DNA of 64,000 nucleotides from Alentia gelatinosa. Lineage: Eukaryota > Annelida > Polychaeta > Phyllodocida > Polynoidae. The notes beneath the pieces were generated by a model. It was given only the letters and a program-made list of their open reading frames with translations, was not told where the DNA came from and searched no databases. Positions 45,001 to 55,040 of this stretch are shown here, in pieces (the stretch's first letter is position 1; each line of letters opens with the position of its first letter). The DNA lies in the NCBI GenBank assembly GCA_950022655.1, contig OX465582.1:90363801-90427800 (forward strand), read 5' to 3'. The position numbers and the translations under genes were made by a program.

Positions 45001-45690
45001 TGCTGTCCTTAAACCCTTTAAAGGCGGGTACCTGTGGCAATAGTATGTGGTAAAGGGCGGGTACTAGTGCTAATGTATACCGCCAGAGGGTGGGAGGTCT
45101 CAGGCCTTTTGTAATAGTTCTATAGTTTATGACATGATAAAATATGCAATCATTGGTCTTATCATCCATTTCATCCAAAACCATTAGCTGGGTGTTGCAT
45201 CTGCATTCTGTGAAAATGTCATGATAATATATCCAATATTTCCGATTTTTGTCCACAAAAACGAAATTTTGCAAATTTAAGAAAATGATACCTTTTGACA
45301 TGACCCACCCCAGCACGGTTGTTCCCATATGACATCACCTGACCCAAGCCAGTTGATGCCATATGGCATCACCCGCCGTGAATGGGTTAAGCCCTACATC
45401 TTTCAACATCCAATGGGCTCCATATATTTCTTTCCTATTGGGCTCAATTCGCAAACAAAGCGCTCAGTGGTCTACCATCTTACCCCCACTGCCATACCTA
45501 AATCCCTGCTCTTTCTTGCCATGAATCAGACAGAAATAATGGCCCCTGTCGCCAGTCCCTATATCAAGACATTCATCTATTCCCTGCCGTCTTTTGTGCT
45601 TCTGTCACCCTAATTACTCATATATATAAATAGTGGCCAGTGGAGCCGGGCTAAGCCATCCACGTCCCCACATCCATACGCAGATCTTGG
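44690..45690 (+). repeat. diverged duplication pair of about 220 bp
   Basis: 44690-44910 and 45460-45690 share TTCCTTGCCATGAATCAG, AGTCTTTTGTG, and ACATCCATACATAGATCT with ACATCCATACGCAGATCT at the ends. Divergence is considerable. The piggyBac-like element at 45009-45390 lies between them. Confidence 0.65.
45009..45390. mobile_element. piggyBac-like MITE flanked by TTAA
   Basis: TTAA at 45009-45012 is followed by ACCCTTTAAAGGCGGGTA. At the right, ACCCGCCGTGAATGGG is followed by TTAA (45387-45390). The ends are imperfect inverted repeats (CCCWTT-A-GGCGGGT). TTAA duplication and CCC-starting ends fit piggyBac (established). The 120-codon minus-strand frame has no recognisable transposase motif. 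Confidence 0.65.
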
Positions 45691-45784
45691 CTTCAGTCTG
45701 TCTTCCTATCATGTGCTATGAAGGCGCTGACAAACCGCTGTCTGTATGAAGCATGGCTCCATAGTGCGCCCTGTGCAGACTCTA

Positions 45785-45850
45785 AAGAAGAAACCCATAA
45801 GTTTTGGTCAAAGCCATTGTTCTCCATGAGTTTAATGCCAAGTGATACTG
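45785..45850 (-). mobile_element. family E fragment
   Basis: AAGTTTTGGTCAAAGCCATT, CATGAGTTTAATGCCAAGTG: one hairpin arm of family E. Confidence 0.55.
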
Positions 45851-45859
45851 ATACTGCTG

Positions 45860-47035
45860 ACTGGGCCCTCTGCAGACTTGACCCAGCCCTCAACCGACCC
45901 AGTCCCATATAGACACGGCCCCATGCAGATTCAGCCCCATGCAGACTTAGCCTCGTGCAAACCCAGCCCCATGAAGACTCAGCCCTTGCAGAATCATCAT
46001 GTAGACTCGGCCGAATGCAGATCCAAGTCCCTGGAGACCCAGCCCCATACAGACGCAGCCCTATGCAGACTTGGCCCTGTACAGACTGGACCCTGTGCAG
46101 ACACAGCCCCATGCAGACTCTGCCTATGACCTCTAACTGGGATATAGTTTTAAAAATGGTGGCATATATCATCCATATGGGCCAAGGCCGTCTAAAATGC
46201 ACTTACCCTTGGACACTTTGAGGGGGTTGTGGGTGTAGTTAAATGAATAAATCCTGATTCACCCAGCCCCATGCAGACTCGGCCACATGCGGACCTATAG
46301 TTTTCATCTAGACCCGGCCTGGTGTAGAAAAAACAAATTGAATCGAGAATCCAAGAGAATCGATATGATTGTAATATTACTGGTCTTGCATTACAACCAG
46401 CTGTCATTAAGCTGAGCATTGGCCAGCCTAAATGAAAGTTTTGACAAAATAATGTAGTCTCGGCCCCATGCAGACTCGACCCCATGCAGATTTGGCCCCA
46501 TACAGATTCTATAGAGGAAACCCATGAAAGTTTAGGGTCTGTGCTCGTATCTCACCGAGTTTGAATCGCTTAGTAATTCACAAGGCGAAGCCGCGTGAAT
46601 TGCTATGTGATTCAAATGAGATGGGATCGAGCTCTGACCCTATACTTGAATGGGTTTCTGAATCTATCTCACCCTTAATATTGACTAATGGGCTAACATT
46701 TGTGACATTATCTCCCATTGGATATTTTTCCTAAATATCTAATGGGCGTTAGATACGAGTTCCCAATGTTAAGTCTATGGAGAAAAAATATCTGGGGTGA
46801 GATTCAGTCCCATACAGACTCGGCCCCATGCAGATTTGGCCCCATAAAGACTCAACCCCACACAGACTCGGCCCCATGCAGACCCAGTCCCATACAGACT
46901 CGGCCCCATACAGACTGGACCGCACACAGACTCGGCCCCATGATGACTGAGCCCTTGCAGACCCAGTCCCATGCAGACTTGGCCCCGTGAAGACTCAGCC
47001 CCATTCAGACCCAGTCCTATGCAGACTCGTCCATC
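45860..47035. repeat. 15-bp minisatellite in interrupted blocks
   Basis: GGCCCCATGCAGACT and AGCCCCATGCAGACC units occupy 45860-46120, 46255-46315, 46455-46520 and 46805-47030. The gaps hold inserted sequence, including the family F copy. Being a multiple of three, the unit yields open frames (HTDSAPCRPSP). Confidence 0.9.
46530..46803 (+). mobile_element. family F element inserted in the 15-bp array
   Basis: A small hairpin TTGAATCGCTTAGTAATTC with GAATTGCTATGTGATTCAA, carrying the apex module (46571-46605), then GGGATCGAGCTCTGACCC, CTATCTCACCCTTAATATTG, and the end CCAATGTTAAGTCTATGGAG with CTGGGGTGAGATT. Confidence 0.72.
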
Positions 47036-47039
47036 CTCC

Positions 47040-47595
47040 CGTCACAGAGATCCACCGAGATCTACGCCCACTCTCCTCCTCCCATACATCCCCGACATCC
47101 CTCCTTGTGACAGATCCATACGCTTCTCCCCGGGGCCTCTTTGACTTGATTCGGCGGTGATTACGTCACCGTGTGCAGTACGAGACTCCCCTGTGTTGTG
47201 TTACATAATGCCACATGGTTGACGCAGGTGTGGCCCTGAGGCTGGACAGGTAAGCCCAGCAGTCTACCTGAGCACCTGGGGCCTGTTTAATAATTAACGA
47301 ACGATAACAAAATTGAACTTTTAGGTCAGGTATCGATTAATGAATGTTAGGCTTGGCGTCCGCCTACTACAATATAACATTAAGATTTCCCGATATACTA
47401 CAATGTATAATGCAAAAAATCATTGATGATCGGGAATTTGTTTATATCTTATGTAGCGTCTGCCGATGAAAACCCGGCCAATTATGTGCTCCCTGTTCAA
47501 AAATCGGTTGGTGGTCCTCTTAGACAATTTGTCTGTGCTAGCAATCCTTTAACCCAAAGTACACACCCTGTTTCCCCCTGACCACACATAAAGAC
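47040..47595. other. no gene seen
   Basis: Unique-looking sequence. A GGACAGGTAAGC at about 47250 resembles a splice donor, but nothing upstream supports an exon. Confidence 0.4.
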
Positions 47596-47599
47596 ACAT

Positions 47600-47840
47600 A
47601 ATTTTTTTTCTTCATTTTTTTTTCTCATAAATACAGACATTACAATCGCCCTGGTCGTGGGCGTTCATCCTTGCGTGGTCCAGAACATATCATACAATAC
47701 AACACAAAACACAAGACAGAACTGACAAAGGACATTAACATACATAATACAGTACAACACCAACAACACGGTATTTTTGCCCACCAGTATAGTGTAGTCC
47801 TTTCTTCTGTATTAGACCCCTCCAGTCACACCACTAAATC
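47600..47840 (-). mobile_element. possible non-LTR retrotransposon 3' end
   Basis: On the minus strand CCACGCAAGGATGAACGCCC and CAGGGCGATTGTAATGTC are followed by TGTATTTATGAG and an A-rich tail of about 35 bp (47600-47632). This layout resembles a LINE 3' UTR with tail. No reverse transcriptase sequence could be recognised upstream. Confidence 0.4.
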
Positions 47841-48375
47841 CTAATACTCATTATTTGTTTCGTTGTAGGCAATAATAATAGTCAAGCAGATAGGGAAACA
47901 GGCAGTAGGGAGCTATAGTCTCAGAATTCCATGTGATTAAATTCTCGCTTAACCATGTTTAAAGGTTTCTCTAGTCGGTGCCATCTGTGACCTCCGAATT
48001 ATTAGAACGCTTTCCAGGTCTCATTTCTACCCAGAATCATATACCTTGAAATGGTACAGTAAAGGGATCTCTTAATAATGAAGAAACGACCCTAAATCAC
48101 TAAACTATTATCATAGTCAAAGTACTGATGGCCAGCAAGGGTTAACCCGCTGTTTTGTGTACGGGTATAGATCTGCCGTTTAGGTGGGTTGACCTTGGCC
48201 CTCTATAAGAGTGAATGTAATTATCGGATACCGTTTGATAAGGTCATTGTTGTATCTCTATATACCGTCTACATCATTAAGTGTTGTTTGAAATATATCC
48301 TCCAGCTATTTCCCTGATTAAGGTATATCTGAGGGCTTAAAGACCTATGTTTCAGGGTGTACAAAGAGAGCTAAC
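47841..48375. other. no gene seen
   Basis: No recognisable features. Confidence 0.45.
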
Positions 48376-48377
48376 CC

Positions 48378-49405
48378 TTCCTACCTTTCACGATGGCATG
48401 GAGGTGTGTGGAGGTAGGGTGTAGATAGAGGGATAATTTGTAGTACCTCTGACTGTACAGTGGAGTTATGTGGAGGCAGGGTGTAGAGATTAATCTTTAA
48501 TACCTATCACTGTTCTATGGAGGTGTGTTGGGGCAGGGTGTAGAGAGAGGGTTAATTCTTATTCCTATATACCCATTATTGAACTAATTAGGGTTACATA
48601 CCGCTGCTGGGGGGTGCATTAAAAATAAGTTATGTGTCGAGGTTGACGTTTTCGTCCCGCTCACATGTTTTCGTCCCGCTCTGACGTTTTCGTCCCGCTC
48701 TGATCACGTGATACAATACAGCAGCGGGACGAAACAATAGCTGTTGTGGTTACTCGATAAGGGTGGCCATTTGCTTCGGAAGTGTTTCAGGTAAAGAATT
48801 AAGCATTTTTATCGATATTTGAAGGTATATAGGAATAGGGAAACCAAGTACTGGTAAGCAAAAGTCAAAGTTACTCGGTAAGGCTTGGAAAAATTACTGA
48901 CGCCTTGGGCAGTATTTTTTCCAAGCTTTACCTCGTAACTTTGAACTTTTCCTCACCGAAAGATAGTTTCCCTCTATTCCTATATACCCATGGGCGAATG
49001 TCTCACTTTGCTGATCAGGAGTACAGATTGCGTTTGTCACTGAGTGACAAAAGAATATTCATAAGTCCCTCCGTACCACGTGACCACTGTCATTCTGCTA
49101 TTTAGTGAGTTGTAAAATGGCATTTTCAATCATTTCCAGGTATATAATAATAAGGAGACATAGTGAGTGTGATTGCATTACATCTTTTCCTTTTTATTTG
49201 CGTTGGGAATATCTCCAGATTTTCACTCGGTAAATATTTCTGACCAAAATAACTCGGAACAGATTTCACTCCGTCACACTAACCATGTCTCCATATATTA
49301 CCTCTTCCTGTACTATGGAGGTGTGTGGAGGCAAGATGTAGAGAGAATCAATCCTTGACACCTCTCACTGTACCATAGAGATGTGTAGGCAGGGTTAATT
49401 TACGA
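48378..49405. repeat. about 60-bp minisatellite interrupted by a PQ element
   Basis: Units with ATGGAGGTGTGTGGAGGC, AGGGTGTAGAGAGA and TACCTCTCACTGTAC lie at 48378-48560 (three copies) and 49290-49405 (two copies). The intervening 730 bp includes the PQ element. Confidence 0.82.
48562..48989. mobile_element. PQ element, single P-Q copy
   Basis: P starts TTCCTATATACCC (48562). Q is the hairpin from GGTATATAGGAATAGGG (48834) to CTATTCCTATATACCC (48989), with arms containing GGCTTGGAAAAATTACTG. Inside P a 20-bp motif (GTTTTCGTCCCGCTC) is repeated three times at 48648-48702 and appears once inverted (GCGGGACGAAAC). Confidence 0.8.
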
Positions 49406-49444
49406 CAGGTGATGCCTCAAGCTGGTCTGGCTGAGTGATACCAC

Positions 49445-49993
49445 TGTAGCGTACCCCCTAGTTGCTGAAAGTGTCTTACCCCTTTCCGCGATCGTCAGCC
49501 GACCAAGGGTTCCGAGACTTTAGTCGCTACCCTGTACTTACCGTGCCAGTACAGGTGGGTTCGGCTTGACCCACTGGAAAGGGCAGGGAGATGCGGAATC
49601 TACTACCTACCGCTGACTATGGACACAAAACCAGACTCTGGACTATTTCAGTGTACCACCTTTTATTCAGGTATCACAGTCACAATAGGTTGGTGCTACT
49701 GGGCACCAACTAGCGCGGGAAGAGATTCTGGTCTCTTCAACGTTGAAAGGTACCGATGCAACCTTATCAACTCATGAGGCTCCAGGCGTTCACTCTACAG
49801 AGAGGCACCGCGAGAAGTTCCTGTCAACCCGCTGTGGACTCAGTCTTATATACTGACTGAGTTACGTAATGCGGGCGACCCCGTAGCATTTGCATACCAC
49901 AGGTCCACCGGCCTTACCGCACAGCAGGGATCGGCACTCGCGCCATCTAGCATAAAGGTGAAACAATGCTGCTCGACTACCCTGACCCCTACA
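49445..49993 (-). mobile_element. solo LTR of an LTR retrotransposon
   Basis: On the minus strand the 549-bp unit starts TGTAGGGGTCAGGGTAG and ends GGTACGCTACA, a TG...CA terminus with 5-bp inverted TGTAG/CTACA. A TATATAAG box lies at 49845-49852 and an AATAAA signal at 49662-49667, in the order and spacing of U3-R-U5. Flanking bases (minus strand GTGT before, GTGG after) are only a partial target duplication. No primer-binding site, polypurine tract or gag-pol sequence adjoins it, so it is a solo LTR, probably Ty3/Gypsy type (inference). Confidence 0.72.
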
Positions 49994-50179
49994 ACACCAG
50001 GAGGCATCATTGAAAAAGAACAAATTTTTATTAAATAAAATATTGGCTCTATAAACTTGAAACTTACACAAAATGCAGGCATAACACAACATTTTATTTC
50101 TTCTTATTCTATTTATTTATTCATCTTGGGGGGAGGGGGATATTATCAAGGATCACGGGTTATGTCACGCGATTGTTAA

Positions 50180-50400
50180 AATCCCTAAATCCTTCACCAT
50201 CAGCCTCTAGTAGCCATCCCCTAGCGTTATTCACTGCCACTGGTACTCAGGCCTCCGCCCGTGCTTCTGCCGCGGGCACCCGGCGCGACAGGGTTAAGCC
50301 TTGCTACCTGCCCTTCTATAGGCCACTCCTGCTCGCGGGCCTGGAGGGCACGACGGCCGTACGCCGCATTACAAAGGCGGGCGTGGGCGGGCGGCGGGCA
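50180..50400. other. GC-rich stretch
   Basis: CpG-rich sequence leading into a G-rich minisatellite. A 92-codon frame (50173-50451) has no recognisable domain. Confidence 0.35.
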
Positions 50401-50665
50401 GCGGGCGCCGAGAGGTGGGTGGTGGTTGGCGGTGGGTGGCGGGCAGGGTAGGGTAGGGCGGGGGGGGCGGGCAGACGGGGTGGGCGGTGGAGGGCGGCGG
50501 GTGGAGGGCAGGGTAGGGTGGGTGGAGGGCAGGGTAGGGTGGGTGGCGGGCGGACGGGGTGGGCGGTGGAGGGTGGCGGGTGGCGGGCAGGGTAGGGCGG
50601 GTGGCGGGCGGACGGGGTGGGCGGTGGAGGGCGGCGGTTGGCGTGCAGGGCGGGTGTTGGGAGGG
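50400..50665. repeat. GC-rich minisatellite (GTGGGCGGTGGAGGGCGG units)
   Basis: Units GGGTGGCGGGCAGGGTAGGG and GCGGACGGGGTGGGCGG repeat with a period of about 40-60 bp. Related G-rich sequence continues irregularly to 51030. Confidence 0.88.
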
Positions 50666-51030
50666 TGGGACCCAGTTAGCCATCTTCACGAGTATTCATG
50701 GGTATTCATTAAATGGGCGGGGGATGTGTCTTGGACGAGCTGGCGGCGGGTGGCGGCGGGTGAGGGCGGGTCTGGCCCATGCAGTTAGCCACCTTAACGA
50801 GTATTCTAGAGTTTAATAGGTGTCTGGGGAACCCTGGTCGCCGGGATCTAGGCTTGATGAGGGGCGGGGATTAGCGGCCGGCGGGGATGGGTGTCGGATC
50901 GGGCGGGGGGCGGGCGGGGCAGTGGGGGGTGGGCGGGGGTTGGTAGGGCAGGATCTAGGCAGGATGAGCGGCGGGCATTAGCGGTCAGCGCGGACGGGTG
51001 TCGGGGGCGGGTTCAGGGCGCCGGGTCAGT
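50666..51030. other. GC-rich sequence with small local duplication
   Basis: GTTAGCCATCTTCACGAGTA and GTTAGCCACCTTAACGAGTA (50677 and 50781) form a diverged duplicate. The rest is GGGCGGG-rich. Confidence 0.5.
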
Positions 51031-51044
51031 GATCGGAGTAAGGC

Positions 51045-51335
51045 CCAGTTTATACTGACAGATTTTGACCACCGTTTATAGAATCTGGCAAAGGGGATTA
51101 TTACACGTTCCAGTTAAAATATCCGAAAATAACTTTTTCCAATATACTTCCATGAAGTTTAGGACAGAAATCCCATCTCGAGGCCGAAATTGTCTCCAAT
51201 GAAATATCGGCGGGGCCCAGTTGACACCTACCGATTTTGACCACCAATTATAGAATCTGACAAAGCGGACCGATTATTGTAGAATTTGGCACCGCCGATC
51301 GATTATCACACATATCCGATAAAATATCGGAAAGT
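51045..51335. mobile_element. GTTTCC-related fragment, duplicated
   Basis: GCCCAGTTTATACTGACAG and GCCCAGTTGACACCTACCG both precede GATTTTGACCACC. The words CACCGCCGATCGATTATCAC match the copy at 0.8-1.2 kb. Confidence 0.5.
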
Positions 51336-51339
51336 CCGG

Positions 51340-51640
51340 GGTTATACCCACTGCCGAAGGATTATTACATGATATTGTAAACACCAAAATTCCAAACCCA
51401 CTAAATGATTTCACAACCCCAAATTTCGTAATCTCGCACTACATAATAATTCTTTAGGACTCCGACGAAGTTGTATTGGTCATGAATTAATCGGCGCTGG
51501 AAAGGGAATTTAAAGAAATCCATGCCGTAGTATTGTCAGTTTTATGGGTGATCATTGAGTTTTTGTTTTTAACATTGTCCCTATGGCTAAACTTGACCAA
51601 GGGTGAGGTATATCACATATACATTTTTTTGTATACCCTT
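51340..51640. other. no gene seen
   Basis: No recognisable features. Confidence 0.45.
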
Positions 51641-51646
51641 ACTTAA

Positions 51647-51972
51647 GCCGGATGCCCATCTACCTATTTAGAGTTGAACAATTAGTTCCCAAATCGTATA
51701 GGAGTCGGTCACCTTGTCGCAGGCAAATTACGTAACCCTTCGCCCGACCCGCACACTGATAAAATCGGTGTATGGTCCACTAATCGCGGGGGGGGGGGGG
51801 GGGGAGGGCAAAAACCAAAGAAACCGAGTGTTCACTAATCGCTGGGTTGCCTTGCCTAGCTCTCCTACATCTACCGACTCCATTAGGATAACTCGCCTGA
51901 GACAAATTACCCGCCGTTTGTCGCCGACAAAGGTACATAAATGTTCCGAAATCGGTAGATGGGCATTGGGCC
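51647..51972 (-). mobile_element. family A MITE with perfect TTAA flanks
   Basis: TTAA at 51643-51646 and 51973-51976 bracket ends GCCGGATGCCCATCTACC and CGGTAGATGGGCATTGGGCC. A poly-G run of about 20 lies at 51788-51804. It is the clearest copy for the TTAA duplication. Confidence 0.85.
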
Positions 51973-51974
51973 TT

Positions 51975-52517
51975 AAATGGGATTCACACGGTGGGACAAA
52001 TGGACCTGAGACTGGTGTACTTCACACCTTTGCACCAGTCTGGGAACAAAGTTTCACAGATTGGGGTGTTCTACAGTCTCAGGGTAACATGGCGGATTCA
52101 ATTCACATAGGAAGATTTAACAGGTACATAGTCTCACCCCTACACCCCTACACAGGGTACAAAGGGTACACCGGGTACACCGGGTACACCGTCGCCGACT
52201 CAGGGTACTTTCCCGTGTGAATAGGTGTTATTTGAGACCGCTGAGACTCACAGATTGGGGGAGAACGTGTGAAATACATTTGTCTCACAAAAATGTCCTT
52301 CTTAATCTTAAACCTGTTTAAAGTCAAAATCTCATGAGATTCTGTTCCTTGCTAGGGGCTATTGTCGCCGACAATTGCAAGAGAAAAAAGTTGTCTCAGC
52401 AAAATGAAAGCCTGTCATTCATACGAGGAGATTGTGGTCCAGTACAGAATCTCAACAGGATTTGTCTCACGCAAACGGCCTGTGAGGTACATGAATCCCA
52501 CCGTGTGAATCCCATTT
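51975..52517. mobile_element. family B MITE, long copy
   Basis: Ends AAATGGGATTCACACGGTGG and CACCGTGTGAATCCCATTT. Compared with 32790-33230 it has about 100 extra bp, including a short tandem GGGTACACC (52155-52190). Its left end shares the TTAA of the family A copy. Confidence 0.82.
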
Positions 52518-52579
52518 TTTACAAAGTTTCCCTAGTGTTTTAATAGAGAAACCATAGTCCCAGGGTGTCTCTGCAAGTT

Positions 52580-52780
52580 CACGGAAACCATACTTTGCCT
52601 TCCGAATTTCCAAGTGTACCTGCATTGAGTTGTCCTTATGCCTTCACTGCCATATAAGGATTATAGAAGGCAGGAATTGAGGAATATAGATGACCTGAAT
52701 TTCCTCGCCCAAAGCCACCCTTGTAGGGTCCATGGCATGGTGGCTGCATAGTGTAGTGTCTTTTACCATTTACCCATACC
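52580..52780 (-). repeat. segment related to 15040-15110
   Basis: GCATTGAGTTGTCCTTATGCC, CACTGCCATATAAGGATTAT and TGGTGGCTGCATAG resemble the sequence beside the family E copy at 15.1 kb and, less so, 23.9 kb. Confidence 0.4.
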
Positions 52781-52789
52781 ATATATACT

Positions 52790-52872
52790 GTAAATACGCA
52801 CCGTTTTGCCATATATCGTAAAAAAACCCGTACGGAGCACTGTTCCGTACGGAAAAATATGGAATACTTCCC
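52790..52872. repeat. short inverted-repeat relic (CCGTACGGA)
   Basis: CCCGTACGGAGCACTGTTCC with GTTCCGTACGGAAAAATATGG. Related to 54320-54400 (GAACAGTGTTCGGTACGG). Confidence 0.5.
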
Positions 52873-52931
52873 CATATGCGTTGACTTAAATACTAATTGT
52901 TGGGCTGAATTAAATTAATAATTTTTTTTAT

Positions 52932-53114
52932 CAATTTCGGGTATATAGTAAATATAGAACGACCTACCATGCTTATACAAGCCACAGAACTCGATAACAA
53001 TTTACGGTTTGTACGGAACTCAGCGTAAACGCCTCGTTCCGTATAAACCATAAACTGTCATCTCATTTTGTAGCTTGTACAGCATGGTCAGGACGTTCTA
53101 TATAAGTATTGGGC
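52932..53114. mobile_element. family H-like palindromic element
   Basis: Ends TATAGAACGACCTACCATGC and GCATGGTCAGGACGTTCTATA, arms with TTGTACAGCATGG and CCATGCTTATACAAG. The inner palindrome reads GTTTGTACGGAACTCAGCG. More diverged than the two other copies. Confidence 0.7.
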
Positions 53115-53455
53115 ACAAGTAATTGAGCGCAGAATTGCAGAACCGAGCAGATCAGAACAAAAAGATGAATTACTCACCGAACCTTCTCAATACACGACTA
53201 CCAATCACCAGCGTCAGAATTGACCAGAACTGACACTGGCTTGGATGAGATTAAATATCTCGATGAATTTATAATGAAGATAATTTCCCAAGGGTCAAAC
53301 TAGGGCTCAGAAGCGATGTGCACTCTTTTCAAGGTGTGCGTAAGGCAGGCCAACTGTTCAAACACTGGTGAATAAAGGTTTAGTATCCTTCATAAACGAG
53401 CTTTCTTATTGGTTTCCCAGTGTGTGTTATAGCGTGCTTGCACTTTCTAAATACA
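53115..53455. other. no gene seen
   Basis: No recognisable features. Confidence 0.45.
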
Positions 53456-53460
53456 TTGCC

Positions 53461-53852
53461 TAAAGGATAGAGTGGTCACATATAGACTTTCAGCGTGCTC
53501 CCAGAGAACTATCCCTTTACTATCAGCATGCGTTTCACTGTGATAGTGGGAAAGGAGCAGGGTGCCAGCGTCTCAGGGTTTTAAAGGCATACTCAGCTGA
53601 CCATGACCAATCACTTGAGACCGAAATACCTCATTGACCCACTGGTGCTTGATATGTTTGGATCCTAGACTCAGGCGGCTGTAGAAATGGTGACTGGATC
53701 CTAGATACAGAAATGGCAAGGTGGCTGGATCCAAGTTACAGAAAGCTATCCATAGACTGAATGTAACCCAAATCTTATAATTGTTATACATTTATAATTG
53801 CACGTTCATTCATCAATGATGAACATTCTATTTGCTCCTAGTTAATTGAAAT
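53461..53852 (+). repeat. family L dispersed repeat
   Basis: Collinear with 35000-35390, including GCTGACCATGACCAATCACT and CATTCATCAATGATGAACAT. It starts ATAGAGTGGTCACATATAGA. A 25-bp internal duplication (ATCCTAGA-TAGAAATGG) is specific to this copy. Confidence 0.8.
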
Positions 53853-54310
53853 CATGACATAGTTCTCACTTATAAATATTCCTTGAAAAGCGTGTTTCAT
53901 AGCTTACGATGAGGACTGTAACAGAGACTTTGATTGGTTAAAAACATGTCACATGGTCAACCCTGGTATCAAACTTTCAGCCTTGTTTGGTCATGGCTTA
54001 AATGTCTCCTTTGCTTTATGCTACGGAAGAAAAGGAGTGAAATTTGATTTGCATCAGCAATAAAGGCGGAGATAATTTGATTTACTGGAGATTGATTTCT
54101 TTTTTATCATGTTGATGTTTTTTTCTGACCAGACAAACAAGGCTGGATATGGTTGAGTATATTATGATACAATTCAATGAACTATGGTGTCTACTTTCTG
54201 AAAAAAGATGAGCTAAGTATATTTATAAAAAAAAGACAACAGAGCCTTAGTATGAAAACAAGAACCTTGATCGAATGCTAGAAACAATTGGCCTAGCAAC
54301 CAACGTTTTA
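53853..54310. other. no gene seen
   Basis: AT-rich unique-looking sequence. Confidence 0.45.
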
Positions 54311-54471
54311 GTCAGCACGTACAGTGTTCCGTATTTTGCCATATGGAACAGTGTTCGGTACGGTATTTTTACGTTATGTTGCTTATTTACAGTATTTACA
54401 GAATAAATGGCATTTGTTTATAGTAAATATACATGATGGTAAGTAGCAGTATGTAACAATTAAAAGTAAGT

Positions 54472-54805
54472 GCATCAGTATTTATATAGAACAAACTGAC
54501 CTTGCTGTACATGCTACAAAACGAGATGGGGAATTGTTGTTGGAACATCAATTCCCATCGAGTTTTATAGCATGTACAAGCATGGTGGGTCGTTATATAT
54601 GTATTACATATCCAAAATTTATCAAATCTTTTACCATATATTAGCATAGAAGACATGTCGACGTGAAAGCCCACACACTGCCTATGTTTCAACGTGTTCA
54701 GTATAGCAGTGTACTGCACAGGGTTCAGTACACATTTTATACTGCATAGGAAGCAAAAGTACATAATAATCAAATATACTGCATGGGTATATGATAATAT
54801 CAAGA
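54472..54805 (+). mobile_element. family H element
   Basis: Palindrome ends ATATAGAACAAACTGACC and GGTGGGTCGTTATATATG, arms TGTACATGCTACAAAACGAG and ATCGAGTTTTATAGCATG. Homology to 13681-14005 continues to ATAATCAAATATACTGC and TATGATAATA. Confidence 0.75.
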
Positions 54806-54908
54806 GACGTCACAAATTTGAGTCTGAGTTCATTTATATCACACATTTTGTGGGCTCCATAATTTCGAAGTCGAAGACGAGTGATATTACAGAGCAGTGG
54901 CATCTAGA

Positions 54909-55040
54909 TTTTATCCTACCCTGTTTCCAAATTTTTTCAGTATTAGAAAGTAGTGGCATAAACAACACTCTATGCCACACCCGTGACATAAACATATCCC
55001 ATGTTAAGCCTATGGCGTTTTTATTAGGGTTAGGATAAAT
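54909..55040. mobile_element. family J MITE, short copy
   Basis: Ends TTTTATCCTACCC and GGGTTAGGATAAAT, right subterminal CATGTTAAGCCTATGGCG. Confidence 0.72.

Noticed and set aside
47240..47262. Splice donor GGACAGGTAAGC
   Set aside because: A single consensus match with no coding frame or partner acceptor is expected by chance.
50173..50816. Gly/Arg/Trp-rich frames of up to 175 codons
   Set aside because: Derived from the GC-rich minisatellite.
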